DNA of 10,803 nucleotides. It comes from an uncultured Ruminococcus sp. (lineage in GTDB: Bacteria; Bacillota; Clostridia; Oscillospirales; Acutalibacteraceae). Below, piece by piece: positions 5,274 through 10,803 of this stretch. The position numbers and the translations under genes were made by a program. The stretch covers positions 1 to 10,803 of the forward strand of contig CAMGGF010000027.1 in assembly GCA_946055445.1 (NCBI GenBank), given 5' to 3'. The notes beneath the pieces are model-generated. The model saw only the letters and a program-made list of their open reading frames with translations. It did not search any database and was not told the origin of the DNA. Every line of letters begins with the position of its first letter. The first letter of the stretch is position 1.

Positions 5274-6647
5274 ATGAAAAGGGAACGCACAAATTCCGAA
5301 GAAAAAGAAATTTTATTAGAGAAAAAACTTGACGCAAAAGTCGAGAAAAAATACAAAAAAGAGCAAGAAAAGGCGAAAAAGCGTAAAAACAGCAAATTCC
5401 GCAACAGCAAGTTCGGCAAACAGTGGTTTGCGCTTGCAAAGTGGAAACGCGTTACGGTATATGTGATTTTAATTGTTTTGCTGGTCGCTTTGCTGGCGTT
5501 CGGCGTGGTTTACGGTATCTACAACAATTTCCGTAACGGCGTGGACGAAAAAAACCTCGGCATTTCCTCCGAAATTGCCGACAAATACGGCGATACCGAT
5601 ATATTCAATGTCGCGCTGTTCGGCGTAGACACGCGCGATGAAAATTCCTTCTCGGGCAGAAGCGACACCATTATGATTATCAGCGTTGACAAGAAAAACA
5701 ATGTGGTGAAACTGTCCTCCATTTTGCGCGACAGTTATGTGGCGATTGAAGGGCATAAAAATCAAAAAATCACGCACGCGTATGCGTTTGGCGGCGCAGA
5801 ACTCGCAATTAAAACGCTCAATCAGAATTTCTCGATGAACATTACCGATTACGCCACCGTCAATTTCTATAAACTCGGGCAGGCGATTGATTTGCTCGGC
5901 GGTATTGATGTGGAGGTAACGGAGCGCGAGCGTATACATTTGAATGACATCGGCGACGATGAAAATCCCGATTTCGGGTATTTGAACGAGTCGGGGTTTG
6001 TGCATTTGACCGGCGAACAAGCGGTTGTGTATGCGCGCCTGCGTAAAATCGACTCCGATGTGGAACGCTCCAACCGACAGAAAAAGGTTATCGAGGCACT
6101 TTTGGTGCAGGCGAGAAAGGTCAGCCCCTCGAAATACAGCGAAATGCTCAAGACCATGATGAGCCTTTGCGAGACCTCGCTGTCGTTCTCTGAAATTATG
6201 TCCTTTGCACCGATGCTCAAAGAGGATATTACCATTCAAATGACCAATGTGCCCGGTGAAGAGGATAACGCAATCGGCGGTATCTATGACGGCGCGTGGG
6301 TGTGGCGGTATGATTTGGCCGCTGCGACCGAAAGACTGCACCTGTTTATTTACGGCGAAGTTCCCGATGAACCGATTACGAAGAAAAATTCGTCTTGGGG
6401 CAGTAACTCGAATAAAACGAATAAAAACAATACGACTGCCGCGCCGACAACCGCGCCGAATTTGAACGCTGCCACAACAACAAACCCTGTCGGCACAACG
6501 GGCGAGGCCACAACTTCGGAAACGACCTCAGAAACCACGACTACGGTGCCGCCGACAACGGAATCGTCTACTGCACCGCCGGAGACCACAACGGAGCCCG
6601 TGGCAACTGCACCGCCGGAAACAACCGAGGGCAATGCGGCGGCTTAA
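5274..6647 (+). CDS. LytR-CpsA-Psr (LCP) family cell-wall glycopolymer ligase
   Basis: LCP enzymes move lipid-linked glycopolymers such as teichoic acids or capsule onto peptidoglycan outside the membrane. The 457-residue product has a very basic, charged cytoplasmic N-terminus (1-58), one membrane helix (about 60-84) and the LCP domain (about 108-300). The domain shows FGVDTRDENSFSGRSDTIMI (116-135), KLSSILRDSYV (146-156), HAYAFGG (168-174) and YARLRKIDSDVERSNRQKK (253-271); these carry the Asp and Arg residues that bind pyrophosphate and metal. The tail from about 371 is low-complexity, rich in Thr, Pro, Ala and Asn, with APPETT occurring twice, and is probably a wall-spanning or glycosylated linker. 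ATG 5274 follows GAGGTG (5264-5269) by 4 nt; an in-frame ATG 14 codons earlier has no ribosome site. Confidence 0.94.
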   Translation: MKRERTNSEEKEILLEKKLDAKVEKKYKKEQEKAKKRKNSKFRNSKFGKQWFALAKWKRVTVYVILIVLLVALLAFGVVYGIYNNFRNGVDEKNLGISSEIADKYGDTDIFNVALFGVDTRDENSFSGRSDTIMIISVDKKNNVVKLSSILRDSYVAIEGHKNQKITHAYAFGGAELAIKTLNQNFSMNITDYATVNFYKLGQAIDLLGGIDVEVTERERIHLNDIGDDENPDFGYLNESGFVHLTGEQAVVYARLRKIDSDVERSNRQKKVIEALLVQARKVSPSKYSEMLKTMMSLCETSLSFSEIMSFAPMLKEDITIQMTNVPGEEDNAIGGIYDGAWVWRYDLAAATERLHLFIYGEVPDEPITKKNSSWGSNSNKTNKNNTTAAPTTAPNLNAATTTNPVGTTGEATTSETTSETTTTVPPTTESSTAPPETTTEPVATAPPETTEGNAAA

Positions 6648-6660
6648 AACAATGCACTGT

Positions 6661-6703
6661 TCTGCCGTATATGCTGTATTGCAGCATATACGGCAGATTT
6701 TTT
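6661..6703 (+). terminator. Rho-independent terminator of the LCP gene
   Basis: A perfect 16-bp stem (6661-6676 with 6682-6697), 5-nt loop (6677-6681) and six T residues (6698-6703). It begins 13 nt after the LCP stop. Confidence 0.93.
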
Positions 6704-6707
6704 ACGG

Positions 6708-6736
6708 TAGATTTTCACGGCGGATTGTGCTACAAT
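6708..6736 (+). promoter_or_regulatory. Extended -10 promoter of the lipoprotein-VanZ-DUF1015 operon
   Basis: TACAAT (6731-6736) is preceded by TG with a 1-nt gap (6728-6729), the extended -10 pattern. The -35 position holds only TAGATT (6708-6713), a poor match, as is common with extended -10 promoters. The predicted start is about 25 nt before ATG 6769. Confidence 0.55.
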
Positions 6737-6768
6737 ATAAAATAAGATTCTGAAAAGGGTGTGATGAT

Positions 6769-8412
6769 ATGGCAAAAAAAGCGGCTTCGGTTTTGCTGTG
6801 CTGTGTTTTGCTGTTGCTCTCTTTTTCGGGTTGCTTAGGAAGAACCAAGGCGGGCAAAAGTTTTTCTGTGCCCATTACGGACGAACCGAAAAGTTTAGAC
6901 CCGCAAATCGCCGCTTCCAATGCCGAAAGGCTTGTAGCGTCCAACGGGTACGAGGGGCTTGTGCGCGTCGGCGCAAACGGCGAAATTTTAAACGGTGTTG
7001 CCGAATGGTATACCGTATCCGACGATGGTTTGACCTATACATTTTATCTGCGGCAGGACGCACAGTGGGCGCTGTATTCCGCGCAAAAAATTGTATTGGC
7101 GCAAAAATACGGCGAAAATTTCAAAGAAACATTTGACAAAACCGTATATGCCGAAGATTTTGTGTTTGCGTTACAGCGTGCGGTTGACCCGCAAACCGGT
7201 TCGGCAGACGCGTTTTTGTTTTCGAGCATTGCGGGTGCGCAAAGCATTTTGGCGGGGGAATTGCCGAAAGAAAGTTTGGGCGCAGTGGCGATTGACAATT
7301 TCACCCTGCAAATCCGTTTGGCGCGTCCCGATGAAAATTTCCTGTATGCCTTAACTTGCCCGGGCGCGAGCCCCTGTGACCGTGAATTTTTTGAACTGAC
7401 GGCGGGGCGTTACGGTTTGGAAGTCGGCTATTTGCTGTCCAACGGCCCGTTGCATGTGTCCAAATGGTTGGGAAAGACCTCTATTAAAATGATTAAGAAT
7501 GACGATTATCACGGCGGTACGGCGGCTGCACCCGCGTCGCTGACGCTGTATTATAACGAAGATGCAGACGCCGTGCCCGAAAAAGCGGCGGCAGGGACTT
7601 ATGATGCGGCATTCTTGACAAAAGCGCAATTCGACGCTTTGGAAGATGCTTCGGATTTAACGGTGCAGTATTTGGAAAACACCACCTATTCTTTCTTGTT
7701 TAATTTCAAGAATGCAACACTTGCGAATGAAAATATGCGAAAAGCCCTGTGCCTCTCTGTCAATTTTGACAACCTCTCTATATTGGGAGAAACCGTAACG
7801 CGAGCCGCGGGGATTGTGCCGCCGTATTGCACGGTCGGCACACAGAATTACCGCGAAACGGCGCAGATTTCTTTGCCGTCCTATGATGCGTCTGCGGCAA
7901 GTGCTTGTTTCGGGGAGGCTTTGTTGGAACTCGGCGCATCCAGCGCGCAAATTCAAGTGCTGTGTGCGCTCGAATATGAAGACTTTGTTCGCGCAACGGT
8001 GCAATCTTGGCAAAAGGCGCTGGGGGTAAAATTTGTTGCCGATGTCAGGGCGGTATCGCTTTCCGAATTGTTGGCGGCTGTGTCCGACGGCAACTATGAT
8101 GTGGTGTTTTATCCGCTGACGGCGTCTTCGGTGATGACATCTTCGTATCTTGAAATGTTCGGTGCGGGCGGCGCGTTTTCAGCGGATATGGCGGAATATG
8201 AAGGGTTGCTGCGGAATATTCGCGCAAGCGCGGGCAGTTATGCCGACTTGTGCGCCGCTTGCCGTGCGGCGGAAAGCGCATTGGTACAGCACGCGGTACT
8301 TCTGCCTGTGTTTTATCAAAGCAACTGTTTCGTGACAAACAAAGATACAAAGGATATATACTTTTATGCGGCAAAAGACTATGTGTATTTCGGCAATGCA
8401 ACCAAAAAGTGA
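6769..8412 (+). CDS. Oligopeptide ABC transporter substrate-binding lipoprotein (SBP family 5, OppA-like)
   Basis: The 547-residue protein is a cell-surface lipoprotein of the OppA/DppA family, which binds peptides outside the membrane for ABC import. A lipoprotein signal peptide (MAKKAASVLLCCVLLLLSFSGC) ends in a lipobox with Cys22 as the modified residue. Family marks are TDEPKSLDPQ (37-46), a YEGLVRV block (61-67), LTYTFYLRQDAQW (88-100), VYAEDFVFALQRAVDP (126-141), and later NGPLHVSKW and a lobe-closing MRKALCLSVN stretch. Length is normal for the family. ATG 6769 follows AAGGG (6755-6759) by 9 nt. No permease or ATPase genes accompany it, so it either serves a transporter encoded elsewhere or is a receptor. 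It is first in a three-gene operon and overlaps the next gene. Which peptide it binds cannot be told. Confidence 0.92.
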   Translation: MAKKAASVLLCCVLLLLSFSGCLGRTKAGKSFSVPITDEPKSLDPQIAASNAERLVASNGYEGLVRVGANGEILNGVAEWYTVSDDGLTYTFYLRQDAQWALYSAQKIVLAQKYGENFKETFDKTVYAEDFVFALQRAVDPQTGSADAFLFSSIAGAQSILAGELPKESLGAVAIDNFTLQIRLARPDENFLYALTCPGASPCDREFFELTAGRYGLEVGYLLSNGPLHVSKWLGKTSIKMIKNDDYHGGTAAAPASLTLYYNEDADAVPEKAAAGTYDAAFLTKAQFDALEDASDLTVQYLENTTYSFLFNFKNATLANENMRKALCLSVNFDNLSILGETVTRAAGIVPPYCTVGTQNYRETAQISLPSYDASAASACFGEALLELGASSAQIQVLCALEYEDFVRATVQSWQKALGVKFVADVRAVSLSELLAAVSDGNYDVVFYPLTASSVMTSSYLEMFGAGGAFSADMAEYEGLLRNIRASAGSYADLCAACRAAESALVQHAVLLPVFYQSNCFVTNKDTKDIYFYAAKDYVYFGNATKK

Positions 8413-8884
8413 GCAAGCGCGTTTTTGGCGTGCGGTTTTGCTGTTTGTTTCGTGGGCGTGTGTCTTGGCGTGTGCCGTGACGATTTTTGTGTTGTCGCAC
8501 GAAACGGCGGCGGAATCTTCGGGCAAAAGCAACGGCGTAATTGCAATGCTGTTTGCGCGGTTTGGGATTGTTGTCAGTTCGCATTTTGTGCGCAAACTCG
8601 CGCACGCGCTGGAATACTTTGGGCTCGCGTTGCTGTTATATAATGCCTACGGGCTTTCGTTTCGTGCGGTACAGCCTGCGCTTTCATTCTTAACGGCGGT
8701 GCTGTATGCCGCGAGCGATGAAATGCACCAGTATTTCATTTTCGGGCGGGCGTGCCAAATGCGTGATGTGTTTGTGGACGCGCTCGGCGCGGCGGCGAGT
8801 GTGCTGTTGTGCACGGTAGCGTATTGGTTATTTCAAAAATGCAAACAATATATTTCCTACAAAAATAAGAAAGGAACCGTATAA
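8366..8884 (+). CDS. VanZ family membrane protein
   Basis: The product, up to 172 residues, matches the VanZ-like family of small membrane proteins, whose founding member gives low-level teicoplanin resistance. Visible features are a first membrane helix (about 21-43) leading into FVLSHETAAESSGKSN (41-56), RKLAHALEYFGLALLLY (76-92), and the hallmark SDEMHQYFIFGRACQMRDVFVDALGA (117-142), with two more hydrophobic stretches at about 102-116 and 143-156. The start is uncertain. ATG 8366 has AAAGGA (8349-8354) 11 nt upstream and overlaps the lipoprotein gene by 47 nt; ATG 8396, giving MQPKSEQARFW and a 17-nt overlap, has no clear ribosome site but better fits usual VanZ N-termini. Either way translation is probably coupled. 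Function is unproven, and resistance should not be assumed. Confidence 0.88.
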   Translation: MRQKTMCISAMQPKSEQARFWRAVLLFVSWACVLACAVTIFVLSHETAAESSGKSNGVIAMLFARFGIVVSSHFVRKLAHALEYFGLALLLYNAYGLSFRAVQPALSFLTAVLYAASDEMHQYFIFGRACQMRDVFVDALGAAASVLLCTVAYWLFQKCKQYISYKNKKGTV

Positions 8885-8885
8885 T

Positions 8886-10136
8886 ATGGCTGTTTTAAAA
8901 GCGTTTCGGGCATATCGCCCGGCACAAGGGTATGCGGATAAAGTTGCCGCTTTGCCTTACGATGTTATGAATTCCGATGAGGCGCGCAAAGCCGCGTTCG
9001 GCAATCCCTATTCCTTTTTGCATGTAGACAAGGCGGAAATTGACCTGCCGAAAACCGTCGATATTTATGACGAAAAAGTCTATTTGAAAGCCAAGGAAAA
9101 TTTAGGAAAGTTGATTTCCGCCGAGGTGCTTCGGCAAGACGAAACACCCTGCCTGTATATCTATATGCAGACTTGGCAAGGCCGCACGCAAACGGGGCTT
9201 GTCGGCTGTACGGCGGTAGATGATTATCAAAATGCCGTCATCAAAAAGCATGAATTCACCCGCGCTGACAAAGAGGCGGACCGTATTCGCCATGTGGATA
9301 CGCTGGATGCGAACACAGGCCCGATTTTCTTAACCTACCGCGGAGAAACGGCGGTTTCGGCGGTGCTTGACGCGTGGAAAGCGGCGCATACACCGATTTA
9401 TGATTTTACCGCCAACGAGGTGCGCCAGACGGTTTGGGTTGTGGACGACACGGCGGTGGTCGACAAGTTGATTGCGTTGTTCGGCGCAATTCCGTCTTTA
9501 TACATTGCCGACGGGCATCACCGCGCGGCTTCGGCGGTGCGCGTTGCCGAAAAACGCCGCGCAGAGCACCCCGATTACACTGGCACAGAGGAATTCAACT
9601 TCTTTTTGTCCGTGTTGTTCCCGGCGGAGGAATTGCGGATTTTGGATTATAATCGTTTGCTGTTTGATTTAAACGGTTTGACCGAAGAAGCGTTGCTCGC
9701 GCAATTGCGGGAAGCCGATTTTGCGGTGGAAAAGGCGGCGCATTCGCCGTTTGCCCCGACCGAAAAGCATATGTTTGGGCTGTATTTAGACGGCGAATGG
9801 TACACGCTCAAAGCAAACCCCGAAAGCGTGGAGGAAAGTGACCCTGTACGGCGGTTAGATGTTTCCATTTTGCAGGAACGCGTGATTGCGCCGATTTTCG
9901 GCATTTCCGACCCGCGCACCGACAAGCGCATTGATTTTGTGGGCGGCATTCGCGGTCTTTCGGAACTCGAACGCCGCGTGGACAGCGGCGAGGCGAAAGC
10001 GGCGTTTGCAATGTATCCGACTTCCCCCGAAGAATTGATGGCGATTGCCGATGCGGGGCTTGTGATGCCGCCGAAATCCACTTGGTTTGAACCGAAACTG
10101 TTGAGTGGACTTTTTATACACTTTCTTTCAAAATGA
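8886..10136 (+). CDS. DUF1015 family protein (possible small-molecule kinase)
   Basis: The 416-residue cytosolic protein matches DUF1015 along its length. Visible blocks are PYDVMNSDEARKAA (24-37), NPYSFLHVDKAE (40-51), KHEFTRADKEADRIRH (121-136), DANTGPIFLTY (141-151), YIADGHHRAASA (206-217), LDYNRLLFDL (253-262) and, near the end, DFVGGIRGL. The Asp-Gly-His-His-Arg box resembles the nucleotide-binding motif of ParB/sulfiredoxin-fold enzymes such as the archaeal free serine kinase SerK, so a kinase role is plausible but is an inference. From memory, DUF1015 genes in Clostridia often neighbour serine biosynthesis genes; none is here. ATG 8886 lies 1 nt after the VanZ stop, with AAAGGA (8870-8875) 10 nt upstream, so it is the last gene of the operon. 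No clear terminator follows. Confidence 0.92.
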   Translation: MAVLKAFRAYRPAQGYADKVAALPYDVMNSDEARKAAFGNPYSFLHVDKAEIDLPKTVDIYDEKVYLKAKENLGKLISAEVLRQDETPCLYIYMQTWQGRTQTGLVGCTAVDDYQNAVIKKHEFTRADKEADRIRHVDTLDANTGPIFLTYRGETAVSAVLDAWKAAHTPIYDFTANEVRQTVWVVDDTAVVDKLIALFGAIPSLYIADGHHRAASAVRVAEKRRAEHPDYTGTEEFNFFLSVLFPAEELRILDYNRLLFDLNGLTEEALLAQLREADFAVEKAAHSPFAPTEKHMFGLYLDGEWYTLKANPESVEESDPVRRLDVSILQERVIAPIFGISDPRTDKRIDFVGGIRGLSELERRVDSGEAKAAFAMYPTSPEELMAIADAGLVMPPKSTWFEPKLLSGLFIHFLSK

Positions 10137-10222
10137 CGAATAACGCGTTGCTGTTTTTTCGGGAAATTGCGATTTTGAGCATATTACACAAGAAATAAAA
10201 TTCTTTTTTTGCAATTTACCTC

Positions 10223-10251
10223 TTGTAAGCCCGCTTGTACTGTGTTACTAT
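10223..10251 (+). promoter_or_regulatory. Candidate promoter of the XRE gene
   Basis: TTGTAA (10223-10228), a 17-nt spacer and TACTAT (10246-10251). Each box matches the sigma-A consensus at four of six positions. The predicted start is near 10258. Confidence 0.5.
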
Positions 10252-10270
10252 ATAACCGCAAACGGGAATA

Positions 10271-10295
10271 AACTGTACTCAAACAGAGAACAGTT
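10271..10295. promoter_or_regulatory. Inverted repeat between promoter and start of the XRE gene
   Basis: AACTGT (10271-10276) and ACAGTT (10290-10295) form a perfect inverted repeat with a 13-nt centre, inside the predicted 5' leader of the XRE gene. It could be an operator for self-control, since small XRE proteins often autoregulate, or a weak hairpin. Six-base arms are short enough to occur by chance. Confidence 0.3.
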
Positions 10296-10316
10296 CATAC
10301 ATTGCGGAGGGGTATT

Positions 10317-10568
10317 ATGCGAAAACGCGAACAGGAAATCGGTACGCGGAACTTAATCGGCAAAAAGGTGGAAACCTTGCGCCGCAAAGCGGGTATGCGG
10401 CAAAAAGAATTGCTTGCCCAGTTGCAGGTGCGCGGTATTTCCATCAATGCGTCGGGGCTTTCCAAGTTGGAAGGGCAACTGCGAACCGTGACCGACTATG
10501 AATTGGTTGCGTTGGCCGATGTTTTTGACCTAACGGTTGACGAACTTTTAAAAACTGAAAAAGCGTAA
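10317..10568 (+). CDS. Small XRE-type helix-turn-helix DNA-binding protein
   Basis: The 83-residue protein is essentially one Cro/CI-type helix-turn-helix domain: IGKKVETLRRKAGMRQKELLAQL (14-36), a slightly lengthened turn VRGISINAS, the recognition-helix region SGLSKLEGQLRTVTDYELVALADVF (46-70), and the closing helix LTVDELLK (72-79). ATG 10317 is chosen because GGAGGGG (10306-10312) lies just upstream; the TTG at 10302 would place that site inside the coding region. It is monocistronic, with its own promoter and terminator. No toxin-like or phage gene is next to it, so it reads as a lone regulator. Its target is unknown; the inverted repeats at 10271-10295 and 10671-10687 are candidates. 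Confidence 0.9.
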   Translation: MRKREQEIGTRNLIGKKVETLRRKAGMRQKELLAQLQVRGISINASGLSKLEGQLRTVTDYELVALADVFDLTVDELLKTEKA

Positions 10569-10617
10569 AAAAGTGGTTGTCACAGCCTTTCCCTTTGCGG
10601 CGTGACAGCCGCTTTTT
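10568..10617 (+). terminator. Terminator of the XRE gene
   Basis: A 16-bp stem with two G-U pairs (10568-10583 with 10602-10617) around an 18-nt loop. The 3' arm ends in TTTTT and more T-rich sequence follows. The A-rich 5' arm lets it work in both directions. Confidence 0.85.
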
Positions 10618-10643
10618 CTTTTGCATTTTTAGGAATATTATGC

Positions 10644-10672
10644 TTTACAACAGTGCCCAAATCTGTTATTAT
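10644..10672 (+). promoter_or_regulatory. Sigma-A-type promoter of the gene at the right edge
   Basis: TTTACA (10644-10649), a 17-nt spacer and TATTAT (10667-10672); each box matches the consensus at five of six positions. The predicted start, near 10679, lies inside the palindrome at 10671-10687. Confidence 0.7.
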
Positions 10673-10687
10673 ACTATGGTATAGTAT
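10671..10687. promoter_or_regulatory. Palindromic operator candidate over the -10 and start site
   Basis: ATACTAT (10671-10677) and ATAGTAT (10681-10687) form a perfect 7-bp inverted repeat around GGT. The palindrome covers the end of the -10 box and the predicted transcription start, where a bound dimeric repressor would block RNA polymerase. The regulator is not identified. Confidence 0.55.
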
Positions 10688-10700
10688 TAACACTTAAATT

Positions 10701-10750
10701 TTACGGGTATGTGCATTACAGGCGGGCTGTGTCGCCGTAACCATCCATGA
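10701..10750 (+). promoter_or_regulatory. Leader region with hairpin and possible 13-codon upstream ORF
   Basis: TTACGG (10701-10706) pairs perfectly with CCGTAA (10735-10740), and an alternative inner stem joins TAC/GTA and GGCG/CGCC (10717-10724 with 10733-10739). Between ATG 10709 and TGA 10748-10750 lies a 13-codon reading frame, MCITGGLCRRNHP, with two Cys codons, but it has no clear ribosome site. It could be an attenuation leader or simply coincidence. Confidence 0.25.
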
Positions 10751-10766
10751 AAAAGGTGATTGTTTT

Positions 10767-10803
10767 ATGATGAAAAATCCCGACCTCGCAAAACAAATGC
10801 GTT
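10767..10803 (+). CDS. 5' end of a gene cut by the window edge
   Basis: Two ATG codons in a row (10767 and 10770) follow AAGGTG (10753-10758) by 8 nt and open a frame that stays open to the last base, giving MMKNPDLAKQMR. The strong promoter and palindrome upstream support a real regulated gene. Twelve residues are too few to name a family. Confidence 0.55.
   Translation, partial: MMKNPDLAKQMR

Noticed and set aside
5099..5332. 77-codon plus-strand frame within the structured region, running into the LCP gene
   Set aside because: No ribosome site, 59-nt overlap with LCP, and the sequence is better explained by RNA helices.
5469..6341. 290-codon minus-strand frame opposite the LCP gene
   Set aside because: The plus-strand LCP domain is unambiguous; this frame has no family resemblance or start signal.
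6420..6640. Repeat array or CRISPR-like signal in the LCP gene tail
   Set aside because: It is in-frame low-complexity Thr/Pro-rich coding sequence, without regular repeat and spacer lengths.
10302..10316. Upstream TTG start for the XRE protein
   Set aside because: It would put the GGAGGGG ribosome site inside the coding region; ATG 10317 is properly spaced.

Overview
The window looks like chromosomal DNA from an endospore-forming Firmicute of class Clostridia, most likely an Oscillospiraceae/Ruminococcaceae-type gut lineage. The reasons are the spoVAC-spoVAD pair, an IreB (UPF0297) homologue, an LCP cell-wall ligase with a Thr/Pro-rich tail, strong AGGAGG-type ribosome sites, consensus sigma-A promoters, and GC-rich intergenic hairpin repeats of a kind common in that group. 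The lineage is an inference from gene content; no rRNA gene is present.

Layout. Positions 1-234 hold two blocks of hairpin-forming intergenic repeats. On the minus strand, reading leftwards from 1908, come spoVAC, spoVAD and a 53-residue one-helix membrane ORF. They are spaced like an operon, but no spoVAE follows inside the window. From about 1980 everything is on the plus strand: an orphan MacB/LolD-type ABC ATPase; ireB with a conserved 95-residue partner, closed by a TTCG terminator; and an ECF sigma factor overlapping its putative membrane anti-sigma factor by 4 nt, closed by a strong terminator.

The most unusual part is 4909-5273. A perfect sigma-A promoter (TTGACA, 17 nt, TATAAT) starts transcription within a few bases of a region of about 280 nt. 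The two ends of this region form a fully paired 21-bp helix as plus-strand RNA, and at least six hairpins or internal helices lie inside it. No terminator separates it from the LCP gene 47 nt downstream. The LCP Shine-Dalgarno region repeats 7 of 8 bases of the 5' strand of the closing helix, so it could compete for the 3' strand. This is the best candidate for an undescribed element: a structured leader or non-coding RNA, or alternatively a small inverted-repeat mobile element.

After the LCP gene and its 16-bp-stem terminator, an extended -10 promoter drives an oligopeptide-binding lipoprotein, an overlapping VanZ-family membrane protein and a DUF1015 protein 1 nt later. Then come a small XRE-type DNA-binding protein with its own promoter and terminator, and a promoter carrying a perfect palindrome over its -10, which leads into a gene cut by the window end.

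Together the genes concern the cell envelope (LCP, VanZ, ABC ATPase, peptide-binding lipoprotein, membrane anti-sigma factor), signalling and transcription control (IreB, ECF sigma, XRE protein), and spore dipicolinic acid handling (SpoVA). No CRISPR array, tRNA, rRNA, transposase or phage gene was seen.
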